Origin: Streptomyces sp. CB02959
GTDB lineage: Bacteria > Actinomycetota > Actinomycetes > Streptomycetales > Streptomycetaceae
Direction of reading: 5' to 3'
Assembly: GCF_002803155.1 (NCBI RefSeq)
Contig: NZ_NNBP01000029.1
Location: 47,484 to 111,483 of the forward strand
Length of the DNA stretch: 64,000 nt
Shown: positions 1 to 7,755 of the stretch, piece by piece
How the letters are laid out: the number at the start of each line of letters is the position of its first letter
Position numbering within the stretch: the stretch's first letter is position 1
Position numbers and translations under genes: made by a program
Notes under the pieces: model-generated
Seen by the model: only the letters and a program-made list of their open reading frames with translations
The model's database searches: none
What the model was told of the DNA's origin: nothing

Positions 1-771
1 CTCGCCGCGTACGGCAAGCGGGTCTTCCTGCTCGCCGAGGAGGCGGTGGCCGCCGTCCAGCAGGTCAGCGGGCTGGTCACCGGGCGCCTCCTGGTCGGCG
101 GCTCGGCGACCGTGGGCACCTACCTGCTGCCCGCCCTCCTCGCCCGCTACCAGCGGCGCCACCCCGCCATCGACTGCGACGTCTTCGTCGGCAACTACGA
201 GGCCGTCCAGGAGCGGCTGCTCGGCGGCGCCATCGGCATCGCCGTGGTGGCCGGCACCCCGCTCGGCGACCGGCTGGTCGTGGAGTCCGTCCTCGACGAG
301 CACCTGGTCCTGATCGCCGCCCCCGGCCACCCGCTGGCCGACCGCGCCACCGTCACCCCGGACGACCTGGCCGCCGACGGCACCCGCTTCCTGCTCCGCG
401 AACCGGGCTCGCAGACCCGCGCGCTCCAGGAACGCGTGCTTGGCGACTGGGGGTTGGGCGGTGCTTCGCGCGCCGACATCTGGGGACCCGAGGCGGTCAA
501 ACAGTGCGTCGCGGCCGGCATGGGCCTGGCCCTGATCTCCGAACACGCCGTCGTCGACGAACTGCGCGCCGGCACGCTCGCCGCGCTGCCCGTCACCCCG
601 GCCCCGCAGCCCCGCCCGATCAGCCTCGTGCGCCGCCGGGACCGGCTGCTGTCCCCGGCGGAACGGGCGTTCCTGGAGGTGCTGCGCGGGGTGCGGCACT
701 GGCCGGGTACGCCCGGCGAAGCCCCGGACGGAACCGCCCGGCACACCGGCGACGGCCCTTGCCGGTGCTAG
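1..771 (+). CDS. LysR-family transcriptional regulator (5' end outside window)
   Basis: The frame is open from base 1, so about 256 C-terminal residues are visible; the N-terminal helix-turn-helix lies upstream of the window. The first residues (LAAYGKRVFLLAEEA) look like the linker helix. The rest is a LysR effector-binding domain of periplasmic-binding-protein fold, beginning GRLLVGGSATVGTYLLP, with the YEAVQERLLGG and GMGLALISEHAV segments typical of CysB/CbbR-like members. The tail after about residue 225 is Gly/Pro-rich and probably disordered. Members normally control a neighbouring metabolic gene, often transcribed divergently, but that neighbour is not in view, so the target is unknown. 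The family call is firm; the effector cannot be inferred. Confidence 0.9.
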   Translation, partial: LAAYGKRVFLLAEEAVAAVQQVSGLVTGRLLVGGSATVGTYLLPALLARYQRRHPAIDCDVFVGNYEAVQERLLGGAIGIAVVAGTPLGDRLVVESVLDEHLVLIAAPGHPLADRATVTPDDLAADGTRFLLREPGSQTRALQERVLGDWGLGGASRADIWGPEAVKQCVAAGMGLALISEHAVVDELRAGTLAALPVTPAPQPRPISLVRRRDRLLSPAERAFLEVLRGVRHWPGTPGEAPDGTARHTGDGPCRC

Positions 772-797
772 CGGATCCGCGCTAGCTTGGAGGGGTG
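759..797 (+). promoter_or_regulatory. Promoter with embedded operator for the toxin-antitoxin pair
   Basis: A 20-bp inverted repeat with 7-bp perfect arms (GCTAGCG-GATCCG-CGCTAGC) spans 767-786. A -35-like TTGCCG (759-764) and a -10-like TAGCTT (783-788) are 18 bp apart and flank or overlap the repeat. Transcription from this -10 would begin at about 795, the GTG start codon itself, so the mRNA is probably leaderless. The layout fits autorepression by the ribbon-helix-helix antitoxin. The repeat is seen; the promoter and regulator are inferred. Confidence 0.6.
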
Positions 798-1082
798 GCG
801 AAAACCCAGTTGAACGTCCGGGTGGACGAAGCCACCGCCGAAGCGGCGCGGGAGCGCGCCCTCCAGCGGGGAGTCAGCGTGAACCGCTATATCGAGGAAC
901 TCGTCCTCAAGGACGCCGGCGAAGTCGGCCAGACCTTCGTCGAGGCCGCCGCGGACTTCATGAAGCAGTACGAGCGGGTCTTCGCCGACGAGTTCGGCCT
1001 CGACCCGGGCCCGGACCGCCTCCGCCCCGCCCCCGACCAGGGGAGCGCCCACCACCGGGAAGGGCAGCCGGGCACAACGTGA
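795..1082 (+). CDS. Ribbon-helix-helix antitoxin of a Doc-like toxin-antitoxin module
   Basis: This 95-residue protein opens with AKTQLNVRVDEATAEAARERA, a ribbon-helix-helix (Arc/CopG-like) segment: a short beta strand for operator contact, then two helices through about residue 40. The C-terminal half (VEAAADFMKQYERVFADEFG, then a Pro/Gly-rich end) would bind the toxin. The expected roles are neutralising the downstream toxin and repressing the operon with it. The GTG start matches how such proteins begin, but the only Shine-Dalgarno-like GGAGG ends one base before it, so leaderless translation is likely. The stop overlaps the next start (GTGA), which indicates translational coupling. Confidence 0.72.
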   Translation: MAKTQLNVRVDEATAEAARERALQRGVSVNRYIEELVLKDAGEVGQTFVEAAADFMKQYERVFADEFGLDPGPDRLRPAPDQGSAHHREGQPGTT

Positions 1083-1450
1083 CACTGCGCATCGATCTCG
1101 CCTGGCTCCTCCTGATCGCCGAACAGCACACACCCGGAGACCCGCAGGTCACCGACTGGGGCGCCCTGATGGCCGCGGTCGGCCGCCACGAAGCGGAGAT
1201 ATTCGGCGTCCCCGTCTACCCCGAGCCCCAGGACCGCGCCGCCGCCCTGCTCCAACTGCTGCTCCACGTCCCGGCGCTGGAGCGCTCGAACGCCATGTTC
1301 GCGACCGCCGTCGCCTACGGCTTCCTCGTCGCCAGCGGCCTGAAGGTCGCCACCTCACCCGAGCAGGTCCGCGATCTGGCCCGCCTGGTCAAGGACGGCA
1401 CCACCGACGTCCGCGCCATCGCCGACGAACTCCGTACCTGGACGGTCTGA
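1079..1450 (+). CDS. Doc/Fic-like toxin component with a non-canonical Fic motif
   Basis: This 123-residue helical protein starts MTLRIDLAWLLLIAEQ and overlaps the antitoxin gene by 4 bases. Its length and order behind a ribbon-helix-helix gene resemble the actinobacterial family annotated as Fic-type toxin component. Doc and Fic enzymes transfer phosphate or AMP using an HPFxxGN motif. The equivalent stretch here reads VPALERSN, so the catalytic His and the anion-binding Gly-Asn are not recognisable. The fold may be kept while the chemistry is altered or lost. Membership rests on my memory of the family pattern and on context; biochemical activity is uncertain. Confidence 0.6.
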   Translation: MTLRIDLAWLLLIAEQHTPGDPQVTDWGALMAAVGRHEAEIFGVPVYPEPQDRAAALLQLLLHVPALERSNAMFATAVAYGFLVASGLKVATSPEQVRDLARLVKDGTTDVRAIADELRTWTV

Positions 1451-1468
1451 CCCGGCCGCCCCTCCCGC

Positions 1469-1496
1469 GGCCACGCGCCGCGCCGCGGCGGTGGCC
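1469..1496. terminator. Possible hairpin between convergent toxin and bioD genes
   Basis: GGCCAC (1469-1474) can pair with GTGGCC (1491-1496) around a GC-rich loop that may itself fold. It sits in the 59 bases between two convergent genes, where a bidirectional terminator is expected. The short stem makes this a weak call. Confidence 0.35.
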
Positions 1497-1509
1497 TTCG
1501 GCGAGGGGA

Positions 1510-2241
1510 CTACGAGGCGGCGGTGGCCGGTTCGCGGACGGCGTCGCGGGGGGCGAAGGTGCCCGAGCCGCCCAGTGCCGGTGCCAGCCAGCCGGAGGCG
1601 GCGGCGCGGAAGGCGGACGGCGGCAGGGCGCCGGAGCCCTCCGGGACCATGCCGAGGAGCGGGGCGCCCGCGGCCTCCGGCAGGTCGTCGAGGTTGCAGC
1701 GGGCCGCGAGGTCGGGTTCGGCCGGCCAGCTGCCGATCACGACGCCGGGGCAGGCGAGGCCGTGCGAGCGCAGCGCCAGCGCGGTCAGTGCCGTGGTGTT
1801 GAGGGTGCCGAGGCCGGCCTGGACGACGACCAGGACCGGGGCGCCGGCCATCCGCGCGGCGTCGGCGAGGGTGTTCCCGTCGTCGTCGAAGCGGACCAGC
1901 AGCCCGCCGGCGCCCTCGACCAGCACCAGGTCGTGCGAGGCGGCCAGCTGCGCCGCGGCCTCGGCGATCTCCTGCGGACGCACCGGCGGCAGACCGGCCC
2001 GCCGGGCCGCCGTGTCGGGCGCCAACGGCTCGGGGAACCGGGCGAGTTCGGAGACGGTGACCGCACCGGCCAGCCGCCCGACCTCCGCCGCGTCGCCCGG
2101 CGCGTCCGCGGTGAGGCCGGTCTGGGCGGCCTTGAGGACCGCCACCGTACGGCCCTGGCGGAGCGACGCCGCGGCGATCGCGGCCGTGGTCACGGTCTTG
2201 CCGATCTCGGTACCCGTACCGGTCACGAACAGCACCGACAT
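1510..2241 (-). CDS. bioD: Dethiobiotin synthetase
   Basis: BioD closes the ureido ring of biotin: 7,8-diaminopelargonic acid plus CO2 plus ATP gives dethiobiotin. The 243-residue protein, the usual length, starts MSVLFVTGTGTEIGKT, containing the BioD P-loop GTGTEIGKT. Further family features are the Lys-bearing VLKAAQTG and VLVEGAGGLLV. It is the last of three minus-strand genes (bioB, bioA, bioD). The 98-base gap to bioA holds a strong hairpin, so bioD may be expressed below bioBA or from its own promoter. The longer upstream reading frame has no homology and was not used. Cytoplasmic. Confidence 0.95.
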   Translation of the reverse strand: MSVLFVTGTGTEIGKTVTTAAIAAASLRQGRTVAVLKAAQTGLTADAPGDAAEVGRLAGAVTVSELARFPEPLAPDTAARRAGLPPVRPQEIAEAAAQLAASHDLVLVEGAGGLLVRFDDDGNTLADAARMAGAPVLVVVQAGLGTLNTTALTALALRSHGLACPGVVIGSWPAEPDLAARCNLDDLPEAAGAPLLGMVPEGSGALPPSAFRAAASGWLAPALGGSGTFAPRDAVREPATAAS

Positions 2242-2286
2242 GTGGTGTGCCTCCGAACTCTTCGCTGGTGGTGGTGATGATGCGGG

Positions 2287-2323
2287 GCGGGGGCGGACCG
2301 GATCACCGGCCGACCGCCCCCGC
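2287..2323 (-). terminator. Intra-operon hairpin between bioA and bioD
   Basis: GCGGGGGCGG (2287-2296) pairs perfectly with CCGCCCCCGC (2314-2323) around a 17-base loop. It lies downstream of bioA and 46 bases before the bioD start. No U tract follows, so it may be a partial terminator, an mRNA-processing site or a stabilising hairpin. Confidence 0.4.
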
Positions 2324-2339
2324 CCGAGGCGGGGGGCGT

Positions 2340-3644
2340 TCAGCCCTCGCGGGCGGCCGCGCGCACCGCGGCGCAGATCCGCGCCACGTCCTCGTCGCCG
2401 GTGATGTACGGCGGCATGGTGTAGATCAGGTCCCGGAACGGACGCAGCCAGACGCCCTCCCGGACGGCGGCCCGGGTCGCGGCCGCCATGTCCACCGGAT
2501 GGTCGAGCTGGACCACGCCGATCGCGCCCAGGACACGCACCTCGCGCACCCCGGGGAGCTCCGCGGCGGGCGCCAACCCCGCCCGGAGACCGGCCTCGAT
2601 CCGTTTGACCTCCCGCGCCCAGTCCTGGGACAGCAGCAGCTCGATGGACGCCTCGGCGACGGCGGTGGCCAGCGGGTTGCCCATGAAGGTGGGCCCGTGC
2701 GCCAGCACCGGCAGCTCGCCGCGGGAGATCCCCTCGGCCACCTCCGTGGTGCACAGTGTCGCCGCGAGGGTGAGGTATCCGCCGGTCAGGGCCTTGCCCA
2801 CGCACATCACGTCCGGTGCGACACCGGCGTGCCCGGCCGCGAACAGGCTGCCGGTGCGGCCGAAGCCGGTGGCGATCTCGTCGAAGACCAGCAGCACGCC
2901 GTGCGCGTCGCAGGCTTCCCGCAGCACCCGCAGGTAAGCGGGGGAGTGGAAGGACATCCCGCCCGCGCCCTGCACCACCGGCTCCACGATCACCGCCGCC
3001 AACTCGTCGGCGTGCCGGGCGATCAGCTCCCGCAGGTGCGCCGCGTAGGCGGCGTCCGGCGGGGCGTCGAAGCCGGCCGGCGGCGCGTCGGCGAAGATCT
3101 GCCGGGGCAGCACGCCCTGCCACAGGTCGTGCATCCCGCCGTCCGGATCGCAGACCGACATGGGCTGCCAGGTGTCGCCGTGGTAGCCGCCGCGCCAGGT
3201 CAGCAGGCGCTGTTTGCCGGGCTTGCCTCGCGAACGCCAGTACTGGAGGCACATCTTGACCGCCACCTCGACCGACACCGAACCGGAGTCGGCGAGGAAG
3301 ACGTGCTGGAGCGGCTCGGGGGTGATGTCCACCAGCCGCTTGGCGAGCCGCACGGCGGGCTCGTGGGTGAGCCCGCCGAACATCACATGGCTCATCCGCT
3401 CCAACTGGCCGCGGGCCGCGTCGTTGAGCACCGGGTGGTTGTAGCCGTGCACCGCCGACCACCAGGACGACATCCCGTCCACCAGCTCGGAGCGCCCCTC
3501 GGCCGGGCGGCCCAGCCGCAGCCGGACGCCGCCGGCCGACTCGACCAGCAGCGGCTCGCTCCGGCCGGGCATCGGCCCGTACGGGTGCCAGACGTGCTGC
3601 CGGTCGAGGGCCAGCAGCTCACCGGGGGTGAGCGGCTCAGGCAT
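2340..3644 (-). CDS. bioA: Adenosylmethionine-8-amino-7-oxononanoate aminotransferase
   Basis: BioA transfers the amino group of S-adenosylmethionine to 8-amino-7-oxononanoate (KAPA), making diaminopelargonic acid; PLP is the cofactor. The 434-residue sequence shows the class III aminotransferase layout: DRQHVWHPYGPM near the N-terminus, WRGGYHGDTW for the aromatic substrate pocket, VFDEIATGFGRTG with the PLP-ring Asp, and VGKALTGGYL with the Schiff-base Lys. The start overlaps the bioB stop by 8 bases, so bioB and bioA are translationally coupled. The substrate is the bioF product, and bioF is transcribed divergently 1.4 kb away. Confidence 0.97.
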   Translation of the reverse strand: MPEPLTPGELLALDRQHVWHPYGPMPGRSEPLLVESAGGVRLRLGRPAEGRSELVDGMSSWWSAVHGYNHPVLNDAARGQLERMSHVMFGGLTHEPAVRLAKRLVDITPEPLQHVFLADSGSVSVEVAVKMCLQYWRSRGKPGKQRLLTWRGGYHGDTWQPMSVCDPDGGMHDLWQGVLPRQIFADAPPAGFDAPPDAAYAAHLRELIARHADELAAVIVEPVVQGAGGMSFHSPAYLRVLREACDAHGVLLVFDEIATGFGRTGSLFAAGHAGVAPDVMCVGKALTGGYLTLAATLCTTEVAEGISRGELPVLAHGPTFMGNPLATAVAEASIELLLSQDWAREVKRIEAGLRAGLAPAAELPGVREVRVLGAIGVVQLDHPVDMAAATRAAVREGVWLRPFRDLIYTMPPYITGDEDVARICAAVRAAAREG

Positions 3645-4797
3645 TGGGCGGCAGGTCGGTGCCGGCGCCGCGGCGGCGCACCGCGACCAGATCGCGCCGG
3701 GCGTCCTCGGAGGGGGCCGGAACGACGGCCTCCGCGGCGGTCCCGGGCTCGGCGTCCGCGGTGTCCGTGGTGTCCGTGGTGTCCGCCGCGTCCCGGCGGT
3801 GCGCCGGCAGCGTGGTGGTGTCGGTGCCCTCCACCTCGAACCCGGCGTCCGCGATCATCGCCAGGTCGTCCTTGCCGGCCTGGCCCTCGCTGGTCAGGTA
3901 GTCGCCCAGGAAGATGGAGTTGACCAGGTGCAGGGCGAGCGGCTGCAGGCTGCGCAGGTGCACCTCGCGGCCGCCGGCCAGCCGGACCTCCACGTCCGGG
4001 CAGACGAACCGGACCATCGCCAGGATGCGCAGGCAGCGCTGCGGGGTGAGGTTCCACTCCTTGGCCAGCGGAGTGCCCTCGAACGGGATCAGGAAGTTGA
4101 CCGGCACCGAGTCCGGGTCCAGCTCGCGCAGCGCGAAGACCACGTCCACCAGGTCGGCGTCGGTCTCGCCCATACCGGCGATCAGCCCGGAGCAGGCGGA
4201 CATCCCCGCCGCCTGGGCCTGCTGGACGGTGTCCACCCGGTCGGAGAAGTCGTGCGTGGTGCAGATGCCGCCGTAGGTGGCTTCCGAGGTGTTGAGGTTG
4301 TGGTTGTAGGCGTCGGCGCCCGCCGCGCGCAGGCGCTCCGCCTGGCCGTCGTTCAGCAGCCCCAGGCAGGCGCAGACCTCGATGCCCTCGTTCTGCTCCT
4401 TGATGGTGGCGATGGTCTCCGAGACCCGGTCCACGTCCTTGTCGGTGGGGCCCCGGCCGCTGGCGACCAGGCAGACCCGCTTGGCGCCGCCGGCCACCCC
4501 GGCCGCGGCCGCCTTGGAGGCGTCGTCGGGCTTGATCCAGGTGTACTTGAGGATCTCCGCCTTCGAGCCCAGCCGCTGGGAGCAGTACGAGCAGTCCTCC
4601 GGGCACAGGCCCGACTTGAGGTTGACGAGGTAGTTGAGCTTGACCCGCCGCCCGAACCACGTGCGGCGCACCTTCCCCGCCGCGGCCACCACATCGAGCA
4701 GTTCGTCGTCGGACGTCGCCAGTACGGCGAGCGCCTCGTCACGGGTCGGCACCTCGCGCCGCAGTCCCTTGTCCACCAGTGTGTTCAGCAGGTCCAT
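3637..4797 (-). CDS. bioB: Biotin synthase (radical SAM)
   Basis: BioB inserts sulfur into dethiobiotin using a radical-SAM [4Fe-4S] cluster and an auxiliary cluster. The cluster motif CPEDCSYC (CxxxCxxC) is in place, followed by family segments YNHNLNTSEA and VPVNFLIPFEGTPL. The protein has 386 residues. The conserved enzyme seems to end near residue 325, and the remaining roughly 60 residues form a low-complexity tail with repeated DTTDTTDTA that I do not associate with BioB. The ATG at 4797 was chosen because MDLLNTLVDKGL begins the conserved region; upstream codons look non-coding. First gene of bioB-bioA-bioD. Confidence 0.96.
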   Translation of the reverse strand: MDLLNTLVDKGLRREVPTRDEALAVLATSDDELLDVVAAAGKVRRTWFGRRVKLNYLVNLKSGLCPEDCSYCSQRLGSKAEILKYTWIKPDDASKAAAAGVAGGAKRVCLVASGRGPTDKDVDRVSETIATIKEQNEGIEVCACLGLLNDGQAERLRAAGADAYNHNLNTSEATYGGICTTHDFSDRVDTVQQAQAAGMSACSGLIAGMGETDADLVDVVFALRELDPDSVPVNFLIPFEGTPLAKEWNLTPQRCLRILAMVRFVCPDVEVRLAGGREVHLRSLQPLALHLVNSIFLGDYLTSEGQAGKDDLAMIADAGFEVEGTDTTTLPAHRRDAADTTDTTDTADAEPGTAAEAVVPAPSEDARRDLVAVRRRGAGTDLPPNA

Positions 4798-5013
4798 GGC
4801 GATGATCCTGACGTACGGCCCGGCCCCCGGCCAAGGAGGATTCCCACAATGCCCGGCGATCGGGGTGTGTGCATCACCACACCGTCTCCGTGCGGAACGA
4901 CCGCTAACGTCTATCGACAGCCCACAATCGAGGCCCCGCAGCCCCGTTGCCGGGACCCGCGCGCCGGGCCCGCGGCCGGGCTCGTTCCCGAAGCCCCCGG
5001 ACGAAGGACGCCG
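4798..5013. promoter_or_regulatory. Divergent bioB/bioF control region with inverted repeat and upstream start-like site
   Basis: These 216 bases separate bioB from bioF. An inverted repeat with 6-bp arms, GGTGTG (4864-4869) and CACACC (4878-4883), could be an operator for a biotin regulator such as the TetR-type BioQ of actinobacteria (inference). An excellent Shine-Dalgarno, AAGGAGGA (4833-4840), stands 8 bases before an ATG at 4849 whose frame runs without a stop into bioF. Third-position GC there is near 75 percent, lower than in real genes here, so a leader or unused site is more likely than a true extension. Confidence 0.5.
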
Positions 5014-6228
5014 ATGCCGCCGGACCACGCCCCACCGCTGCTGTGCGACGCCCCGGCCGTGCCGCCCGCCGCGGGCCCCCGGCCGGCGTCCGGCGCCGCG
5101 TTCGACTGGATCGACGCCGCCCGCGCCGAACGCCACCGCGCGGGACTGGTCCGCACCCTGCGGCCCCGGCCCGCCGACTCCCCGCTGCTCGACCTGGCCG
5201 GCAACGACTATCTCGGACTGGCCCGGCACCCCGAGGTGACGCGGGGCGCGGCCGAGGCCGCCGACCGCTGGGGCGCCGGTGCGACCGGCTCGCGACTGGT
5301 CACCGGCAGCACCGAACTCCACGCCCAACTGGAGCACGAGCTCGCCGAGTTCTGCGGTTTCGAGGCGGCCCTGGTGCTGTCCTCCGGGTACACCGCCAAC
5401 CTCGCCGCGGTCACCGCGCTCACCGCCCCCGGCACCCTGGTCGTCTCCGACGCCGGCAACCACGCCTCCCTCATCGACGGCTGCCGGCTCTCCCGGGCCC
5501 GCACCGAGGTGGTCCCGCACGCCGATCCGGCGGCCGTCCGCGCCGCGCTGGCCGGGCACCACGGCCGGGCGCTGGCGGTCACCGACTCGGTCTTCTCGGT
5601 CGACGGTGACGCCGCGCCGCTGCCCGCGCTCGCCGACGCCTGCCGGACCCGGGACGCCGCACTGCTGGTCGACGACGCGCACGGGCTGGGCGTGCTGGGC
5701 GACGGCGGCCGCGGTGCGCTGCGGGCCGCCGGGCTGGCCGGGGACCCCGACGTGGTGGCGACCGTGACGCTCTCCAAGTCCCTCGGCGCGCAGGGCGGCG
5801 CGGTGCTCGGCCCGGCCCGGGTCGTCGAGCACCTGGTCAACACCGCCCGCTCGTTCATCTTCGACACCGGGCTGGCCCCGGCGGCGACCGGCGGCGCGCT
5901 CGCCGCCCTGCGGCTGCTGCGCCGGGAGCCGCACCGTTCCGAACGGGTCCGGCAGGTGGCGCGGGAACTGCACGCCCGACTGACCGCGGCGGGCCTGACG
6001 GCGGTCCGCCCGGACGCCGCCGTGGTCTCCGTGCGCGCGCCCTCGCCGGAGGCGGCGGTCCGCTGGGCCGCGGACTGCCGGGCGGCCGGGCTCGCGGTCG
6101 GCTGCTTCCGTCCGCCGTCCGTGCCCGACGGGATCTCCCGGCTGCGGCTCACCGCCCGAGCGGACCTGACGGACGCTCAGATCAGCACCGCGGCCGACAT
6201 CATCGTGGCGACCGCCCCGGTGGCCTGA
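5014..6228 (+). CDS. bioF: 8-Amino-7-oxononanoate synthase
   Basis: BioF condenses pimeloyl-ACP or pimeloyl-CoA with alanine, releasing CO2, to give KAPA, the first dedicated ring-building step of biotin. The 404-residue protein has the alpha-oxoamine synthase pattern: LDLAGNDYLGLARHPEV, SGYTANLAAV, DAGNHASLIDG, DDAHGLGVLG (the PLP Asp-x-His) and VTLSKSLGAQGG with the cofactor Lys. The ATG at 5014, preceded by GAAGGA at 5003-5008, puts FDWIDAARAERHRAG about 30 residues in; the Pro/Ala-rich first 28 residues vary among homologues. An in-frame ATG at 4849 with a stronger ribosome-binding site is the alternative start. Confidence 0.95.
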   Translation: MPPDHAPPLLCDAPAVPPAAGPRPASGAAFDWIDAARAERHRAGLVRTLRPRPADSPLLDLAGNDYLGLARHPEVTRGAAEAADRWGAGATGSRLVTGSTELHAQLEHELAEFCGFEAALVLSSGYTANLAAVTALTAPGTLVVSDAGNHASLIDGCRLSRARTEVVPHADPAAVRAALAGHHGRALAVTDSVFSVDGDAAPLPALADACRTRDAALLVDDAHGLGVLGDGGRGALRAAGLAGDPDVVATVTLSKSLGAQGGAVLGPARVVEHLVNTARSFIFDTGLAPAATGGALAALRLLRREPHRSERVRQVARELHARLTAAGLTAVRPDAAVVSVRAPSPEAAVRWAADCRAAGLAVGCFRPPSVPDGISRLRLTARADLTDAQISTAADIIVATAPVA

Positions 6229-6508
6229 AGTCGCCATTCGGCACCGGCGGCGTCGCGGGCACCAGAGCCGCGGCGCCGCAACGGGCGCCCCATACACCCC
6301 AAACGCCGTCTGCCGCAGCACTGTTCACCGCATCGAGCGAGAGAATCGCGACAGAACTCCGTATGTGTTGGGCGATCGCTCACCGCACCGGCAGCATGGG
6401 TGGCAGTCTGGCGCACGGTACACAACCGAGGCCGCCGGCACCCCGGCCGGCATCCCGGCTGTCCGGCGGGCCGGAGCCGCGCCTCGGCGGGAAAGGGACG
6501 GCGTCGTC

Positions 6509-6955
6509 ATGGCAGACCACCAGGAATCCACCCGCACTCTGCCGAGCCTCCCCGACTCGGTCGCCGCGGCCCGCGGACACGTCCGGGACGTCCTCGCCCG
6601 ATGGGGCCTGCCGCCCGGGTCGGCCGCCGCCGACGACCTCCTGCTGATCGTCTCCGAACTCGCCACCAACGCCGTCCAGCACACCCGCGGCCGCTCCCCG
6701 GCCTTCACCGTCGAGCTCCGCCTGGAGTGCGAGGAACAGCTGTGCCTGGGCATCACCGACGGGCATCCGCGCCCGCCGCGCCGGCTGCCCGCCGCGGTGC
6801 AGCAGGACAACGGCCGGGGGCTGGTCATCATCCGCTGCCTCGCCGCCGAACGCGGCGGCCGCCTCTGGGTCGAGCCCGTCGCGGCCGGCGGCAAGACGGT
6901 CTGGGTCACGGTGCCGTGGCCCCCGTCCGCCCCGTGTCGGGCGGACGGCCCGTAG
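6509..6955 (+). CDS. ATP-binding protein, RsbW/anti-sigma-type HATPase
   Basis: This 148-residue protein is a stand-alone GHKL ATPase domain. The N box ELATNAVQHTRG, the G1-like ITDGHPRPP and the G2-like DNGRGLVIIRCLA are all visible. Streptomyces encode dozens of such single-domain proteins; the characterised ones act as anti-sigma or switch kinases and resemble the kinase half of RsbW. No antagonist or sigma gene is adjacent, so the partner is unknown. The ATG at 6509 was preferred because MADHQESTRTLP leads straight into the domain; the longer upstream frame is Arg/Pro-rich without homology. Confidence 0.82.
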   Translation: MADHQESTRTLPSLPDSVAAARGHVRDVLARWGLPPGSAAADDLLLIVSELATNAVQHTRGRSPAFTVELRLECEEQLCLGITDGHPRPPRRLPAAVQQDNGRGLVIIRCLAAERGGRLWVEPVAAGGKTVWVTVPWPPSAPCRADGP

Positions 6956-7052
6956 CGCCTGTCCGGCGATCGCGGGGACGGGCAGCCCCTGGGCCGTGTC
7001 CGCAACGTCCCGTCGTTCGCCCGAACGGCAGGCGGGACTCCGCGGTCACGAC

Positions 7053-7700
7053 CTAGCCGCGCTCCCCGGGCGGCACCAGCAGTGCCTCCGCCCCGACCGG
7101 CCGGAACCCGGCCGCCAGCAGGGCCCGTACGCTGCGCGCGTTGCCCGGCGCGACCTGGGCCCACAGCAGCTCGCCCGCCGGGACCAGATGCCGTGCGGAC
7201 CGCGCCAGCTCCCGCCCCAGACCGCGCCCCTGGGCGGCGTCGTCGACCTCCACGGCGAGCTCCCGACGGCCGGCCACCCCGCGGCCGAGCACGACGGTCC
7301 CGCCGTCGGCGGTCGTCCAGGCCCGCACCGCGTCGCGGTGGCGCAGGGCCCGCGCGGTGCGGGGGTGGTCGCGGTCCGTGGAGCGGGTCAGCGCCAGGGG
7401 CGGCGGCCCGGGGAGCGCCTCGGCGACCGTGAGCAGGTCGATGTTGTTCACCTCGCGGCCGAGCCGGGCGCCCAGCGCGCTCAGGAACGGCGGGTTGAGC
7501 GGCGCCGCGAGGTCGCCGGGCGGTATCCGCTCGTGCACCCACGCCGCCGGCACGTCGGCGAACACCACGGCATGGGCGGTGAAGGACACCACCCCGGCAT
7601 CGCGCGGGGACGGCGCGGGCAGCACCGTCACCGAGCCGTCGGCGGGCGGAAAGCTCCCGCGTGCCGCGGCCGTCAGCAGCTTGCTCAGTCCCGAGGTCAC
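7053..7700 (-). CDS. GNAT-family N-acetyltransferase
   Basis: The 215-residue protein ends in a GNAT acetyl-CoA-binding core: ELAVEVDDAAQGRGLGREL holds motif A (Q-x-x-G-x-G), and NARSVRALLAAGFRPVG is the usual C-terminal helix and strand. The first about 100 residues form a separate part (VVFADVPAAWVHERIPPGDL) that I cannot assign. The acceptor substrate cannot be read from sequence. The gene is monocistronic-looking and converges on the ATP-binding gene; 55 bases separate it from the next minus-strand gene upstream, so weak co-transcription with the NlpC/P60 gene is possible. Confidence 0.8.
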   Translation of the reverse strand: MTSGLSKLLTAAARGSFPPADGSVTVLPAPSPRDAGVVSFTAHAVVFADVPAAWVHERIPPGDLAAPLNPPFLSALGARLGREVNNIDLLTVAEALPGPPPLALTRSTDRDHPRTARALRHRDAVRAWTTADGGTVVLGRGVAGRRELAVEVDDAAQGRGLGRELARSARHLVPAGELLWAQVAPGNARSVRALLAAGFRPVGAEALLVPPGERG

Positions 7701-7755
7701 GCCGCCAAGTTACCCAAGGCCACCGACAGTTGGCCGGGCGGCTCGGCGTCGCCGG

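Noticed and set aside
3628..5013. Long plus-strand frame running into bioF from inside bioB
   Set aside because: Most of it is antisense to bioB; only the part after 4849 or 5014 can belong to bioF.
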